From Syntrophobacteraceae bacterium (GTDB lineage Bacteria > Desulfobacterota > Syntrophobacteria > Syntrophobacterales > Syntrophobacteraceae), in NCBI GenBank assembly GCA_003165235.1, contig PLSV01000171.1, positions 1 through 41,097 of the forward strand: a stretch of DNA of 41,097 bases. The letters are read 5' to 3'. Both the position numbers and the translations under genes were made by a program. Below the pieces are notes generated by a model, which was not told the DNA's origin, searched no databases, and saw nothing but the letters and a program-made list of their open reading frames with translations. Each line of letters begins with the position of its first letter. Positions within the stretch are counted from its first letter, which is position 1. Of the stretch, positions 1 through 8,397 are shown in pieces.

Positions 1-1684
1 TTTGCTCCGTATCGGTTTTGGCAGCGATAGCCTCCGCCCCGGCCTCAATCGAAGCGCTCAATTTTGCGGCCGTGGATTCAGCAGCCGGAACCGCTTTTTC
101 CCCAGTGTCGCCCAAAATTTGGTTCACTGAGGCCGCCTTTCCGTTATTTTCCACCGCCGGCAGGGTTTCTCCAGACTCCGCCTGGATTTTCTCATGGCCG
201 GCTGCAGGGGCCGGCGCCTTAGCTTGAATTTCTGGAGAAGGGACCGCCTCCTGATTAGGATTGCCGTCAAAAGACCTTTCACTCGAAGGAAATTCGGCCG
301 CCACCGTTTTTATCCGAGCCGCCTCAGTCTGTTCGGCCATGTCCTGCGGAAGCCTCAATGAACTCAACGTCCCGCGAGGCCCGTCGGCCTGTTTTTCAGC
401 CCCCTTGACCGGAGGCGCCAGGTTCTGGGCCTGAGCGGCCAAGGCTTCATAAGGACCGCCCGGTGCCGGGGTTGGAGCTGTGTTTACTTCCGGTTGCTGA
501 GAACCCGCAGACATTATCCTTGCGTCGAAGTATTTCAAAACCGGTTCAAGATCTTCAACAGGTATGCTTGCCGTTTCCTGACGGGTGGAAGACAAAGCGG
601 ACGCCGGCAATGTTGACGATCCGGTTCCATCACCCTTTATTCCGGCCCCCGTAACGAGTGCGGCCCCTTCGTTATCCTCGCCTCCCGAGGCGACTTTTGC
701 TGCGGCTGACTGCTCCTCAGACTTCAAGTTATCTGAAACATTTTCGATAGAATTTTCGCGGACATCTCTCACCTTTGCGCTTTGCGCTTCAGATGTTTGA
801 TCGTTCGAACTTGCGGCGAAAATCTTTCTAGTCGAATCATTTTCGTGATCTGGTGAAATAAACGAAGGAAGAACAGTTTCAACAAGGCTCTCTGTCTGGT
901 CCTTTTTTGGACCTTCCTCCGTTTTCGCCGTTTTCACCGAACCCGGCTGAGGCGCCGGCTCCGCAAGTTGCGTCCGTCCCGTTGTCGTGTCCGCCTGTTG
1001 CAAAACCTTTTCCAGCAGTCCCCGAAATTCTTCTGGAGTGTACGATCCTTCGGTCTTGATCTGGACAGATGACTGAAGGGCCCCTACGGATGCTGACTCT
1101 TTTTGGTTTGTGCCGCCCCCCTTGACGATTATCGACTCCACCAGCATACGGGCGTGTTCTGCGGGAACTTGAGCGCGGATTTCGGAACCAATTGCAGGCT
1201 GGGTATCCAGGAGAGATTTCAAGTCTTTAATGGAAATCTGGCCTTCCTTATTCTGCATGCCTTCGCACGCTTTCCTGGTTTGCGCAGGATATTGAAGGTC
1301 GGCGAGCACTGTCGCGGCGATAGCGGGGTTGGTGACGGCGAGGCGTTGCTCTTTTTGGGCCTTCGCTGTTATCGCGTTTATCTTCGTCCTGGAATCTGTA
1401 GCGTCTTTCCGGTCCCGGATTGAGGGCGACGCGCTGCTTTTTGTTTCAGCTCCGGCGAGTGTCTCGCCGGCGGAAGTCTTTAGCCTGTGATCGGCCGCTT
1501 CCACCTTCCCATGCTTTGCCGTGGCATTCCGGGCAGAGGCCCCGGCGCCGTTGGCCTTCGCTGGCATGAGCTTTTTAAGTTCACCGGCAAAATCCTGCTG
1601 GACTATACTTTGCCCGATTTTTTCATTTTCGCTTCCAAGAAAGGATGCCAGCAGTTGCGAAGCATTTACCTGTCCTGATTGCAT
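1..1684 (-). CDS. Probable flagellar hook-length control protein (FliK-like), N-terminal part, runs off the window
   Basis: An uninterrupted minus-strand reading frame runs from ATG at 1684 to the window edge, about 561 codons without a stop. The start is MQSGQVNASQLLASFLG. The protein is low-complexity, rich in Ala, Glu, Gln, Pro, Ser and Thr, with no membrane segment, signal peptide or cysteine clusters. This is the composition of the long disordered N-terminal region of FliK hook-length rulers, whose conserved C-terminal switch domain would lie left of base 1. Support for the call is indirect: composition, length and a well-formed sigma-54 promoter upstream, the usual control of mid/late flagellar genes in this phylum. 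FliK is a secreted molecular ruler that stops hook growth. Another disordered secreted or scaffold protein is possible. The existence of the gene is much more certain than its name. Confidence 0.6.
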   Translation of the reverse strand, partial: MQSGQVNASQLLASFLGSENEKIGQSIVQQDFAGELKKLMPAKANGAGASARNATAKHGKVEAADHRLKTSAGETLAGAETKSSASPSIRDRKDATDSRTKINAITAKAQKEQRLAVTNPAIAATVLADLQYPAQTRKACEGMQNKEGQISIKDLKSLLDTQPAIGSEIRAQVPAEHARMLVESIIVKGGGTNQKESASVGALQSSVQIKTEGSYTPEEFRGLLEKVLQQADTTTGRTQLAEPAPQPGSVKTAKTEEGPKKDQTESLVETVLPSFISPDHENDSTRKIFAASSNDQTSEAQSAKVRDVRENSIENVSDNLKSEEQSAAAKVASGGEDNEGAALVTGAGIKGDGTGSSTLPASALSSTRQETASIPVEDLEPVLKYFDARIMSAGSQQPEVNTAPTPAPGGPYEALAAQAQNLAPPVKGAEKQADGPRGTLSSLRLPQDMAEQTEAARIKTVAAEFPSSERSFDGNPNQEAVPSPEIQAKAPAPAAGHEKIQAESGETLPAVENNGKAASVNQILGDTGEKAVPAAESTAAKLSASIEAGAEAIAAKTDTEQ

Positions 1685-1775
1685 TATCTCATCCGATTTA
1701 GGTTAGATAGCTCTGTTTGAGCAAAACCCAACATCTTCTTCACATGGATTTCAAAGGCTTTCGGAGAGAGTTGCG

Positions 1776-1791
1776 AGCAAACTTGATACCA
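1776..1791 (-). promoter_or_regulatory. Sigma-54 (RpoN) promoter for the FliK-like gene
   Basis: On the minus strand this reads TGGTATCAAGTTTGCT: the -24 GG and -12 GC elements are exactly 10 bases apart and match TGGYAY-N5-TTGCW. Transcription would start near 1766, giving a leader of about 80 nt before the ATG at 1684. A short palindrome, TTAAAAG-G-CTTTTAA (1805-1819), lies just upstream; a role as an activator site is only a guess. Confidence 0.6.
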
Positions 1792-1922
1792 AAGAATCAG
1801 GCTATTAAAAGGCTTTTAAATCAGAGACTTACAATGAGACGTTTTCTTTCGGCAGAATCTTTCGGCTTTAGGGAGGAATTTTTTTCTCGTTGTGCGCGCA
1901 AATATTTCCTCTTTGGGTCGGA

Positions 1923-3005
1923 TTAGGCCCTGAGACCTTGGGAATTGAGGAACGGATCGGAGAGCATGGCAAGGGCCATTTTCCCTTCTTCTCTGAAACG
2001 GCTCCGGACAGCCGCCCTGACATCCGGTCCGGACGACCCGAACTGACCCGCTCGCATATCGTAGATGGAGCCGATCAGTTGGGCCATTTTAACTCCATTG
2101 TTTTTGGCTTGTGCGCGCTTGATCGCTTTGGTGAAAATCTTTGACGCACCCTTTGGCCCATGCTGAACGGCCGTGCTCCAGAGCACCTCCTGAAGCGCCC
2201 TGGGGGCTTTTGAGATATCCAGACCGGTTCGCTCCGAAATTTCCTGAACGGCCGGCAGATAATGGCTTTTTTCGATAAAATCGTACTGGAGTTTAGAAAA
2301 CCGCACAGGGTCTTCAGCCGCCATTTTTTTCCAGACTGAGGGCATTTTTCCGAAAGTGTCGCCAGTGTTTGCCGGTCCGGCGGCTTTCAGTTTATTGGCG
2401 ATATCCGGCGCCTGCTCGGACAGGTAATCGACAAAGAGCTTCATGGTGCCTGCCCTGGAGGAAATCTGGTAGGTCCCGTAGGATGTCCCGCCGTTGTAGT
2501 CATAGCCGATCACCCCAGGACCTTTTTCGCTCGATTCGAAATGAGCGGACAGAACGCCGATTCCCTGACATGGACACAGCACGGTCCCGGCTCCCGGGGT
2601 CGATGCGCAAAACCCTCCAACGCCTGAAGTCCCGCTGCCCCTGCCGTGTCTCGCGGCCCCCTGCGAGTAGAAGCCTCCCATATGGTTCTGACCGGATGAA
2701 ATGGCTGCCAGGGCGATCAGAGCTGATGCCGCCAGATTATTGACGTTCTCCAAATGCAGGCCCCGAGCCCCGCCAGGGTTTTTCGAGGACTTGGGATGAT
2801 CGTGTTTGACCAGTTCTGAGGATGCAGGCCTGTTTCGCAGATTGCTGACCTGCTCGCTGCTTTCTTTCAATTTTAGCTTGCTTAGAAGGGCTTGAAACAC
2901 GTTGGAGTTTTCGGCTTCTTTATTAGAGGTGGATTTAGTGGCTTGAGTGAGCTTCTCGTTGGTTTCAACCCGGTCAGTTTTTCCGAAATCGACCTTTGTC
3001 GCCAT
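1923..3005 (-). CDS. VgrG3-type lysozyme-like peptidoglycan hydrolase
   Basis: A 360-residue protein. The ATG at 3005 is chosen because GGAGG lies 9 nt upstream; a GTG two codons earlier would sit too close to it. Residues 1-145 are polar and low-complexity, with a short hydrophobic patch around 90-104. The C-terminal half (about 150-360) resembles the lysozyme-like domain at the end of VgrG3-type type VI secretion effectors. It carries SAHFESSEKGPGVIGYD followed by GGTSYGTYQIS, with Glu157 as the likely catalytic acid. Such domains cut the glycan strand of peptidoglycan. There is no VgrG spike domain and no type VI gene nearby. The FliK-like gene follows on the same strand, so a flagellar role, like that of FlgJ in rod assembly, is a reasonable inference. 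A phage-type or secreted muramidase is the alternative. Confidence 0.65.
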   Translation of the reverse strand: MATKVDFGKTDRVETNEKLTQATKSTSNKEAENSNVFQALLSKLKLKESSEQVSNLRNRPASSELVKHDHPKSSKNPGGARGLHLENVNNLAASALIALAAISSGQNHMGGFYSQGAARHGRGSGTSGVGGFCASTPGAGTVLCPCQGIGVLSAHFESSEKGPGVIGYDYNGGTSYGTYQISSRAGTMKLFVDYLSEQAPDIANKLKAAGPANTGDTFGKMPSVWKKMAAEDPVRFSKLQYDFIEKSHYLPAVQEISERTGLDISKAPRALQEVLWSTAVQHGPKGASKIFTKAIKRAQAKNNGVKMAQLIGSIYDMRAGQFGSSGPDVRAAVRSRFREEGKMALAMLSDPFLNSQGLRA

Positions 3006-3082
3006 GACCACACGCCTCCAGATAGTTGTCTGACAGAAAATTTATGCAAAAGGCGTGCTTGAGGACGGAGGATAGAAACAGA

Positions 3083-3103
3083 AGGGGGTGGACAACACCC
3101 CCT
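3083..3103 (-). terminator. Intrinsic terminator after the L,D-transpeptidase gene
   Basis: A perfect 8-bp stem (AGGGGGTG / CACCCCCT) with a 5-nt loop begins 7 nt past the L,D-transpeptidase stop codon. Read on the minus strand it is followed by the T-rich TTCTGTTTCT. It separates that gene from the muramidase gene downstream. Confidence 0.65.
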
Positions 3104-3109
3104 CACTTT

Positions 3110-3802
3110 TCACTGCTCAACGGTCAGCGCCTGCTCCGATACGAGGACCGGGGTCCCCGGCTCTGCCCACCTGAACAGTGCTTCCGCCTTTTCGACCGGC
3201 AGGATCACGCAGCCATGCGAGCAGTGCGCTCCAAAGACATTTCCCGCGTGAATCCAGACTGCTTCGTAGATGCGGAGCGAAAACGGCATCCAGGCGGGAG
3301 ATCCAAAATCATTGGGGTATGAGCTTGAAGTGTGTTCGGCGTCTTTTTCCTCGACCCGGTAAAACCCGGCCCTGGTGTCCTGCCCGGAAACGCCCGTGCA
3401 TGCCTGGCTGTCGCCGACAAGCACCCCTGATTCGTACCATCCGATAAAAGCAATGTCCTTAACCACCAGGATAAGCTTCGGCCCGCACAGTTTTTCAGGC
3501 AGCCGCGCCGGCATGGGAGTCCAGTCCCTGTAAGCGTTGAAGTCCCTGGGGACTTTGAGTTCCCGGCCCTGCCGGATATCTTGGCGAATGTAGAAAGCTT
3601 CCTTGTTATTGAGCCTGGCCAGTATCTCGCGGCAGGTATTCAAGTCGAGTGAGGCATTCGATCTTTCAACAGCGAGCAGTTCCACCTCGGAAATGACCCG
3701 CTCGGTCCAGGAAAGCTCCGGGCGGTTTGAGGCGGCAAAGCCGGTCCGCCCTCCAGGGAGGCAAAACCAGGATATCAAAAGAAAAAGAGAAATAAGCTTC
3801 AT
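3110..3802 (-). CDS. Periplasmic L,D-transpeptidase (YkuD family)
   Basis: A 230-residue protein. The start at 3802 is preferred over an upstream in-frame codon at 3907 because it follows AGGAGA by 10 nt and begins directly with a signal peptide (MKLISLFLLISWFCLPGG, probable cleavage after GFAA). The C-terminal half is a YkuD catalytic domain with the signature IHAG ... SHGCV: the histidine and the nucleophilic cysteine are both present. These enzymes form 3-3 crosslinks in peptidoglycan or attach proteins to it, acting in the periplasm. No LysM or other wall-binding domain is visible. It stands alone, closed by a terminator and divergent from the DAC-domain gene. The substrate cannot be told from sequence. 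Confidence 0.85.
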   Translation of the reverse strand: MKLISLFLLISWFCLPGGRTGFAASNRPELSWTERVISEVELLAVERSNASLDLNTCREILARLNNKEAFYIRQDIRQGRELKVPRDFNAYRDWTPMPARLPEKLCGPKLILVVKDIAFIGWYESGVLVGDSQACTGVSGQDTRAGFYRVEEKDAEHTSSSYPNDFGSPAWMPFSLRIYEAVWIHAGNVFGAHCSHGCVILPVEKAEALFRWAEPGTPVLVSEQALTVEQ

Positions 3803-3937
3803 AAGGTGAAATTCTCCTGCGTTCATTCTGTTCGCCAACTTTCTAAAATTTGTCCTGATTTTTGGTTCTCCGTGAGTTTGCGCCCCCATTTGTGCCATAT
3901 TCGACAACGTTTCGCAAGGCTCATCCAGTCCAGCCGG

Positions 3938-3957
3938 GGTCCATCCGGAAACACCGG
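3938..3957. repeat. Single copy of a GGAAAC-type palindromic motif in the divergent intergenic region
   Basis: The bases GGTCCATCCGGAAACACCGG resemble the paired palindromes at 8784-8830 and the motif at the right edge of the window. The rest of the gap between 3802 and the promoter at 4103 (about 300 nt) shows no reading frame, RNA gene or clear promoter for the L,D-transpeptidase. Confidence 0.3.
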
Positions 3958-4102
3958 ATTAAGATAGTAGAATTTTCACTCTTCAGTCTGCGATAATGGG
4001 AAATGGGGCCCATGGCCTGAGACAGAAAATGATTAAGTTAAGTAAAACTGTATTCAACAGCGGGAAATAGGGGATTTTACAAACCTCCGGGACCGTCATT
4101 GT

Positions 4103-4131
4103 TTGTCAGTTTCGCTAAACGGTCTTATAAT
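4103..4131 (+). promoter_or_regulatory. Sigma-70 promoter for the DAC-domain gene
   Basis: TTGTCA (4103-4108), a 17-bp spacer and an exact TATAAT (4126-4131). The predicted start near 4138 leaves a leader of about 80 nt before the ATG at 4219. It also rules out the long N-terminal extension that a TTG codon at 4099 would give. Confidence 0.75.
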
Positions 4132-4218
4132 TTTATAATCTTTATCCTCACCTTACCATATATGATTCTTGCAGCTTGCCCGCTGCCTTTGGTCATTGCC
4201 TCGGAGGAGGGCCGCAAC

Positions 4219-4815
4219 ATGGAAAGATACTTTATGAAAATGCCGGAGGATATGTTCTGCGAGATATGCTCTGAGAAAAGGGGTATAAATCCCAATACCC
4301 TCCGGGAAGTCATCATGCTGGCCGTGGAGATCGCTCGTGAGGGCAGGGAGGGCAGAAGAATCGGGACAATGTTCGTGGTCTCGGACACGGAAAATGTCAT
4401 GAAGCATTCTCGAAGCCTGATTCTCGACCCTCTTCTGGGGCATCCCGCTGATTTGAAGCAAATTTCCGATACAGACATGCGTGAAACGGTCAAGGAACTT
4501 GCGCAACTGGACGGGGCTTTCGTGGTCTCCGATGAAGGAACGGTCGTTTCGGCCTGCCGCTACCTGGACTCTTCCTCAGAAGGCATTCACTTGCCGCTTG
4601 GCCTTGGCAGCAGGCACATGGCGGCTGCATCCATTACGAAACTGACCACCTCGGTAGCCGTGGTGGTCTCCGAGAGTTCGGTGGTCCGAATCATCGACGA
4701 CGGGGGAATTGTCTCTGAAATAATCCCCGAACTCCTGATGTTCAAGAGATATTCCGCCCTCAGCAAAGGCAAGATGGTGGAACAGGAAATAATAGTCAGC
4801 ACCATCGAGGATTAA
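4219..4815 (+). CDS. Stand-alone diadenylate-cyclase (DAC/DisA_N) domain protein
   Basis: A 198-residue protein. The ATG at 4219 is chosen because GGAGGAG stands about 9 nt upstream and because the promoter occupies the 5' part of any longer frame. The whole protein is a DAC domain: GTMFVVSD near residue 50, LDGAFVVSDEG with the Asp-Gly-Ala motif at 98-100, and GLGSRHMAAASITKLT near 129-144. DAC enzymes condense two ATP into cyclic di-AMP. There are no membrane segments like those of CdaA and no HhH or DNA-binding part as in DisA, so it is most like the soluble archaeal-type (DacZ) layout. The usual Arg-His-Arg motif reads Arg-His-Met (132-134), so catalytic activity is uncertain. Family membership is clear; function is inferred. 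Confidence 0.8.
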   Translation: MERYFMKMPEDMFCEICSEKRGINPNTLREVIMLAVEIAREGREGRRIGTMFVVSDTENVMKHSRSLILDPLLGHPADLKQISDTDMRETVKELAQLDGAFVVSDEGTVVSACRYLDSSSEGIHLPLGLGSRHMAAASITKLTTSVAVVVSESSVVRIIDDGGIVSEIIPELLMFKRYSALSKGKMVEQEIIVSTIED

Positions 4816-4865
4816 GAATTCACACTCCCCCAGCGGGCAGGGGCCGGCGGCGCCGCAACTTGATG

Positions 4866-7025
4866 TCAATCCTGACCGTAGAATTTTTCTTCGTGCTCGG
4901 CCATATGAACGAGAATGGGCGCGGGCTCAAACCTGCGGCCGTGAGTTGAGCACAGATTTTCCATTTCCGAGACCACCCGCCCTATTCCCGCCGAATCCAG
5001 GTAGCGGAACGGTCCTCCCAGAAAAGGAGGAAAGCCGAGCCCAAAGACCGCTCCGATGTCTCCGTCCTCGGGACTGGAGATAGTCCCCTGCTGTAGGCAC
5101 AGGGCCGCTTCGTTCACCATGAGATATACAAGCCTTTTACATATTTGCGAAAAACCGACGCTCTTTCTTCGGCCTCCTCCAAAAAAACCGTAGATTTTCG
5201 AATTAACCGGCCTTGCAGGTTCGAAGCCCCGAATGCGCGCCATGTCGATCAATCGTGGCTGGTAGTCGTAGAATCCCACGCCCTTCTTTTTACCCGCATA
5301 CCCGTATTTCAGAATGGATTCAAGGCCAGGCGGCGCGTGGATATCGCGGTGGACAAAAAACTCTTCGAGTTCGCGCGCCACATGCGCGCCGACCTCTATT
5401 CCCACCTCATCCAAAAGCTTGAGCGGCCCCAACGGAAAGCCAAAACCCCTGATTGCGCCATCCACATCCTCAACAGCGGCCCCTTCTTCGATCAGTTTTA
5501 TCCCCTCGAGCATAAAAGGCATCAGTATGCGGGTTGTATAAAACCCCGGTCCATCCCTGACTACGATCACCGTCTTGCCCTGTTTGCGTCCCACTGAGAC
5601 GGCTGTCGCCAGGACCCAGTCCGCACAGCGCTCCGTCACGATCACTTCCAGTAGCGGCATTTTCTGCACGGGCGAGAAATAGTGCATTCCGATCACGTTT
5701 TGCGGACGCTTGGAGACCTCGGCGATGCGGGTTATAGGAATCGCAGATGTGTTGGAGGCGAAAATGGACTCCGGTGAAGTGACAGACTCGACTTCACGCA
5801 GTACTTGATGTTTTATGCCAAGGTCTTCGAAAACCGCTTCAATGACGAGCCCTGCGCTTGAAATACTGGAGTAATCCACAGCGGGAATAACCAGACTGTA
5901 GATCTTGTCCCTCTGGACCGGCGTCAGCTTCCTGGATCGGGTCTGCCGGTCCAACGATTTCCAGATCTGCTTCAGGCTCACCGAAAGCTTTTCCTGAGAT
6001 ACGTCCTTAATCGCTGCCCTGTACCCGCTGTCCGCCGACACCGCGGCGATGCCTGTCCCCATGAACCCGCTTCCAACGACTCCGATAAGCTCGACCCCAA
6101 CGGGCTCTGCCCCGTAGTGTTTCTTTTTCAGTCCGGTCCGACTGTAAAACAGATGCCGAAGTGACTGCGACTGCGGTGATGCCGCCAGTGATCCGAACGC
6201 CTCCATTTCAGCCTTGAAGCCATCGGACATTGTACCCGCAATTCCCGCTTCCACGCAGTCGATTATCTTGAAAAGGGCCGGATAGTGGTCATCGCTCTGT
6301 CTTGCAACCCGCCTGCGCGCGGTATGAAAATAGACTCTTCGGGCTGGTGGGACAGTTCCGAGCAACCAGTCTAGTGAAAACAACGCCGGATGGGAAACCT
6401 GCCTGGGGAATTTCTTCCTCAGAAACGGTACGCACCTCTTTACCGTATTTGGCAGGTCCCCCGGATAGACTACAATATCGACTATGCGCAGAGTTCTTGC
6501 CTCGTCGGTGCTCAGCCGTTTTCCGGTCAGCATAAGCGGCAGCGCTCTTCTGATTCCGGCTGTGCGGGTCAGGCGCTGTGTCCCCCCTGCTGCAGGCGCA
6601 ACCCCGAGCGTTGCTTCCGGAAGACCAAGGACGGTCTTACTCGATTCGGTCGCAATCCGGAAATGACAGGCGAGCGCAAGCTCCATCCCGCCGCCCAGAC
6701 AAGGTCCGTTTATTGCGGCGATCGATGGGTAGTGGAGGTTGGCGATGCGGTTGAAAAGGGTATGCACGCGGGTGAGGATTTCCCTTGCATGCCCCGCCTC
6801 ACCCATCTTGTCGAATTCCAGGATATCAGCCCCCACAATGAAATTGTCTTCCTTGGCGCTGATGAAAACGAGGGCTTTTGCGAAATGGTCTGTCCCAACT
6901 TCGTCCAGCACACTTTCGATATCCGATATGACGGGTTCGCTCAGCGTGTTCATCCGGCCGTGTGGATTATCGATGAAAGCGAACAGGACTCCGTCTTCAT
7001 GCTTTTCGAGTCTCACAAAATCCAT
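4866..7025 (-). CDS. fadJ: Bifunctional enoyl-CoA hydratase / 3-hydroxyacyl-CoA dehydrogenase (fatty acid oxidation complex alpha subunit)
   Basis: A 719-residue protein, the usual size of FadB/FadJ. The ATG at 7025 follows GGGGAG by 6 nt; an upstream in-frame codon at 7085 lacks this. The N-terminal crotonase domain has the oxyanion-hole segment INGPCLGGGMELALAC and GLPEATLGVAPAAGG, so both catalytic glutamates (about E115 and E137) are present. A Rossmann NAD domain follows (GVVGSGFMGTG, about 315-325), with the catalytic histidine in IGMHYFSPV, then two C-terminal 3HCDH domains. It hydrates trans-2-enoyl-CoA and oxidises L-3-hydroxyacyl-CoA with NAD+ in the cytoplasm. It lies 73 nt downstream of the thiolase gene on the same strand, giving the fadI-fadJ order. 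Confidence 0.93.
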   Translation of the reverse strand: MDFVRLEKHEDGVLFAFIDNPHGRMNTLSEPVISDIESVLDEVGTDHFAKALVFISAKEDNFIVGADILEFDKMGEAGHAREILTRVHTLFNRIANLHYPSIAAINGPCLGGGMELALACHFRIATESSKTVLGLPEATLGVAPAAGGTQRLTRTAGIRRALPLMLTGKRLSTDEARTLRIVDIVVYPGDLPNTVKRCVPFLRKKFPRQVSHPALFSLDWLLGTVPPARRVYFHTARRRVARQSDDHYPALFKIIDCVEAGIAGTMSDGFKAEMEAFGSLAASPQSQSLRHLFYSRTGLKKKHYGAEPVGVELIGVVGSGFMGTGIAAVSADSGYRAAIKDVSQEKLSVSLKQIWKSLDRQTRSRKLTPVQRDKIYSLVIPAVDYSSISSAGLVIEAVFEDLGIKHQVLREVESVTSPESIFASNTSAIPITRIAEVSKRPQNVIGMHYFSPVQKMPLLEVIVTERCADWVLATAVSVGRKQGKTVIVVRDGPGFYTTRILMPFMLEGIKLIEEGAAVEDVDGAIRGFGFPLGPLKLLDEVGIEVGAHVARELEEFFVHRDIHAPPGLESILKYGYAGKKKGVGFYDYQPRLIDMARIRGFEPARPVNSKIYGFFGGGRRKSVGFSQICKRLVYLMVNEAALCLQQGTISSPEDGDIGAVFGLGFPPFLGGPFRYLDSAGIGRVVSEMENLCSTHGRRFEPAPILVHMAEHEEKFYGQD

Positions 7026-7098
7026 GAGTTCTCCCCGTCTTGCGCCCTGTTCCGGTCCCAGGATACAAAATAAAAAACCCGCCACCCAGCATCCGGAT

Positions 7099-8397
7099 TC
7101 AACTCAAGCGCTCTATCAGCATTGCATGACCGAGGCCGCCGCCCGCGCAGCTTGCAATAATGCCCAGGCTGCCGCTTTCCCGCCTAAGCCTGTCGCAACA
7201 GCTTATCAGAAGGCGGATGCCCGTAGCGCCGAACGGATGGCCGATGGAAAGAGATCCTCCTCTCGTATTCAACCGGTCCATGTTCACTTCGCCCACCTTT
7301 GAGGGCAGGCCCAGCTTTTCGCGCGCAAACGCGTCGCTGTCGAGAGCGTTCAAGTTCGCGAGAACCTGCCCGGCAAAGGCTTCATGGAATTCGAAAACAT
7401 CGATCGACGAAAGTGCGACGCCGGCTTTTTCGAGTAGCTTCGGGACCGCATAAGCCGGACCCAGTAGAAGCTCATCGTCCGGATCGCACCCGTGGAAAGA
7501 AAATCCGGCAATTCTCGCTACAGGCTTGTACCCGAGGGTTTTCGCCTTTCGGTAAGACATGAGCAGGACCGCCGCTGCGCCATCGCTGAGAAAAGAGGAA
7601 CTCCCGGCGGTTGCCGTCCCAAAAGGAAAATAAAAGGCAGGAGGAAGCCCCGCCAGCCTTTCCAATGTTGTGTCTCCCCTGATCCCATTGTCTTCTTCGA
7701 TGCGCTTGAACCGGGGCGGGACATGCACCGGCAGGATTTCATCCGAAAAAAGCCCGTTGCGGGTCGCCTCAAAGGCCAGGCGATGAGATCTCAATGCATA
7801 CCGGTCCTGCTCCTCCCGGCTGACGCCCCAGCGGGCCGAGAGCCTGTCGCAGCTCTGGCCCATGGTCAACGAGTTGGAAAATTCCGCAATCTCCGGAACC
7901 TCCGGGAGAAAGTAGCCGAGCCGCAGCCCGAAAGCCCATTTGATCCAGTCGACAGGATTTTTGAGGCGGCGCATCTCCATCAGTTTGCGCCTCATGGGGC
8001 GCTTAAACATAATGGGTATATTGCTGAGGCTCTCGGTTCCCCCGGCTATGGCCGTAGAGGCCTGACCGCTCGAGATGAGCGCGGCGGCCTGCGAAATCGC
8101 CTGAGAGCCGGATATGCAGGCCATGGCGACGGTATGGGCTGGAATCTCAAGCGGCAGGTTCGCTCCAATCAGCGCCTCACGCGCCACGTTGCTCGTTCGT
8201 GGTTCGTTCAGCACGCATCCGAAAATAACCTGCTCGATTTCCCGGGCACGCAGGTTCGCCTTGTCAATAACACCCTTGAGCGCTATGCGCGCCAGGTCAT
8301 AGGTAAGAAGATCCCTGAATTCGGTTCCCGAGCGCAGAAAGGGTGTGCGGCAACCAGCCACGATAACGGGAGAAAAGTCATTTGGTTCCGTCAGCAT
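7099..8397 (-). CDS. fadI: Acetyl-CoA acyltransferase (3-ketoacyl-CoA thiolase)
   Basis: A 432-residue thiolase, near the usual length of FadI (about 436). The nucleophilic Cys94 lies in TVAMACISGSQAI, the active-site His in FEFHEAFAGQV, and the C-terminal Cys in IIASCAGGGLGHAM; NTRGGSLSIGHPFGATG is the thiolase signature. It cleaves 3-ketoacyl-CoA with CoA to acetyl-CoA and a shortened acyl-CoA. Its partner FadJ follows on the same strand, and the two should form the multienzyme beta-oxidation complex. Unlike the thiolase at 12.8-14.0 kb, this copy is fully intact. No convincing promoter was found in the 570-nt region upstream. Confidence 0.92.
   Translation of the reverse strand: MLTEPNDFSPVIVAGCRTPFLRSGTEFRDLLTYDLARIALKGVIDKANLRAREIEQVIFGCVLNEPRTSNVAREALIGANLPLEIPAHTVAMACISGSQAISQAAALISSGQASTAIAGGTESLSNIPIMFKRPMRRKLMEMRRLKNPVDWIKWAFGLRLGYFLPEVPEIAEFSNSLTMGQSCDRLSARWGVSREEQDRYALRSHRLAFEATRNGLFSDEILPVHVPPRFKRIEEDNGIRGDTTLERLAGLPPAFYFPFGTATAGSSSFLSDGAAAVLLMSYRKAKTLGYKPVARIAGFSFHGCDPDDELLLGPAYAVPKLLEKAGVALSSIDVFEFHEAFAGQVLANLNALDSDAFAREKLGLPSKVGEVNMDRLNTRGGSLSIGHPFGATGIRLLISCCDRLRRESGSLGIIASCAGGGLGHAMLIERLS

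Noticed and set aside
4099-4218. Longer form of the DAC-domain protein with a hydrophobic N-terminus (TTG start at 4099)
   Set aside because: That region holds the -35 and -10 of a near-consensus promoter, and a strong ribosome site points to the ATG at 4219; the apparent membrane segment is an artefact.
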